A stretch of 51,012 nucleotides of DNA from Lysobacterales bacterium (GTDB lineage Bacteria; Pseudomonadota; Gammaproteobacteria; Xanthomonadales; Marinicellaceae). Positions 50,548-51,012 of the stretch are shown piece by piece (the stretch's first letter is position 1; every line of letters begins with the position of its first letter). The position numbers were made by a program, and so were the translations under genes. The stretch lies in the NCBI GenBank assembly GCA_026988115.1, contig JALSLV010000076.1, forward strand, positions 1 through 51,012, written 5' to 3'. The notes beneath the pieces were generated by a model. It made no database searches and was not told where the DNA came from. It was given only the letters and a program-made list of their open reading frames with translations.

Positions 50548-51012
50548 TTATTCAAATTCCATCGCGCGAAAAATACGACCGATGTTTTGTTTAGCTAAAT
50601 CATCAAAAGTGTCTAGTTGCTCATAAGCGGACAAATCCATTTCGTAGGCTTGTTGTAAGTCGCCGTCGTTTTCGAGGACTATGGCGACTTGTTCGCGTAC
50701 GTATTTGAGGTAATCGACCGTATATTTACGCACTTCTGCCATGGTTGTCGGTGTGCCGTGTCCTGGGATAACAATTTGTGCGCCTAATGGCTCAAATTTG
50801 GTTTCCCATGTGTTTATCCATGCGGCAGTATCGGTGTGTTCGGTGACAGGTAATAGGCGTTGGTGAAAAGCCATGTCGCCTGAAATAACCAGCTTTTGTT
50901 GCGGTAACCACACCACAATATCGCCAGGTGAGTGAGCAGGACCCAAGTGCAGGGCTTGGATGGTTGTGCCGCCCATGTTTAATTCAAACTTGTCATCAAA
51001 GGTAATGTCAGG
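50548..51012 (-). CDS. MBL-fold metallo-hydrolase (partial, 5' end beyond the window)
   Basis: The reading frame runs without a stop to the window edge; residues PDITFDDKFELN precede the first internal Met. About 155 residues of a metallo-beta-lactamase-fold C-terminal part are visible: 'HLGPAHSPGDIVVWLPQQKLVISGDMAF' (the His and Asp typical of metal sites) and 'QIVIPGHGTPTT' (the conserved His near the C-terminus). The N-terminal HxHxDH is outside. It resembles the zinc hydrolases often annotated next to quinoprotein or SoxH-like systems, but the role cannot be fixed from this fragment. Confidence 0.8.
   Translation of the reverse strand, partial: PDITFDDKFELNMGGTTIQALHLGPAHSPGDIVVWLPQQKLVISGDMAFHQRLLPVTEHTDTAAWINTWETKFEPLGAQIVIPGHGTPTTMAEVRKYTVDYLKYVREQVAIVLENDGDLQQAYEMDLSAYEQLDTFDDLAKQNIGRIFRAMEFE

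Overview
The window is about 51 kb of AT-rich chromosomal DNA from a Gram-negative bacterium, most likely a gammaproteobacterium. The fmt–rsmB–DUF4390–ntrY run, the pgk plus class I aldolase pair, ErpA, NudC, MutM, RimK and AsmA all fit that. The mix resembles low-GC marine relatives of the Lysobacterales such as Marinicella, but this placement is inference. No rRNA, tRNA or CRISPR array was seen.

Layout. 0.1-7.4 kb: two PH-like membrane/cytoplasmic proteins, a DUF1287 protein, an M28 peptidase with a glutamate-cysteine ligase, a peptide-binding protein and a secreted five-repeat DUF3011 protein. 7.4-11.0 kb: a decayed accessory island. It holds remnants of a Schlafen-like (AlbA_2) protein and of an Eco57I-like restriction-modification enzyme, plus an intact three-gene module (GHKL ATPase, STAS-like DUF4325 protein, small membrane protein). 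11.0-33.2 kb: mostly housekeeping genes (tdk, fmt, rsmB, an NtrY-like kinase without a partner, mutM, nudC, erpA, bactofilin, a HemJ-like protein, a MATE exporter, AsmA, elaA, pgk, aldolase, UDP-glucose dehydrogenase, a MoxR/VWA-metallopeptidase pair, miaA, rimK).

33.2-46.6 kb: the main attraction, one minus-strand operon of 13 tightly packed genes. It runs Mrp E-F-G, DUF4040, MbhE/MrpB fusion, MrpC, MrpD, a second antiporter-like subunit, NuoH, NuoB, NuoC, NuoD and a NuoI ferredoxin fused to a GltD-like flavoprotein. As I recall it, this order matches the archaeal MBX/MBS operon. The NuoD-like subunit keeps only one cysteine of each [NiFe]-ligand pair, so it should not be a hydrogenase. It is predicted to be an ion-pumping oxidoreductase linking NAD(P)H, ferredoxin or a sulfur compound to a Na+/H+ gradient. 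A ferritin-like diiron protein and formate-tetrahydrofolate ligase follow downstream.

46.6-51.0 kb: an aspartoacylase-like gene, a small Cys-tailed membrane protein, and a GrpB-family gene broken by a 182-bp MITE with 15-bp terminal inverted repeats and an 8-bp target duplication. A single integron-type gene cassette with a recognisable attC follows, then a lipoprotein-like gene and a partial MBL-fold hydrolase. Short palindromic repeats of several families (REP-like) are scattered throughout, including a double-palindrome element present three times.
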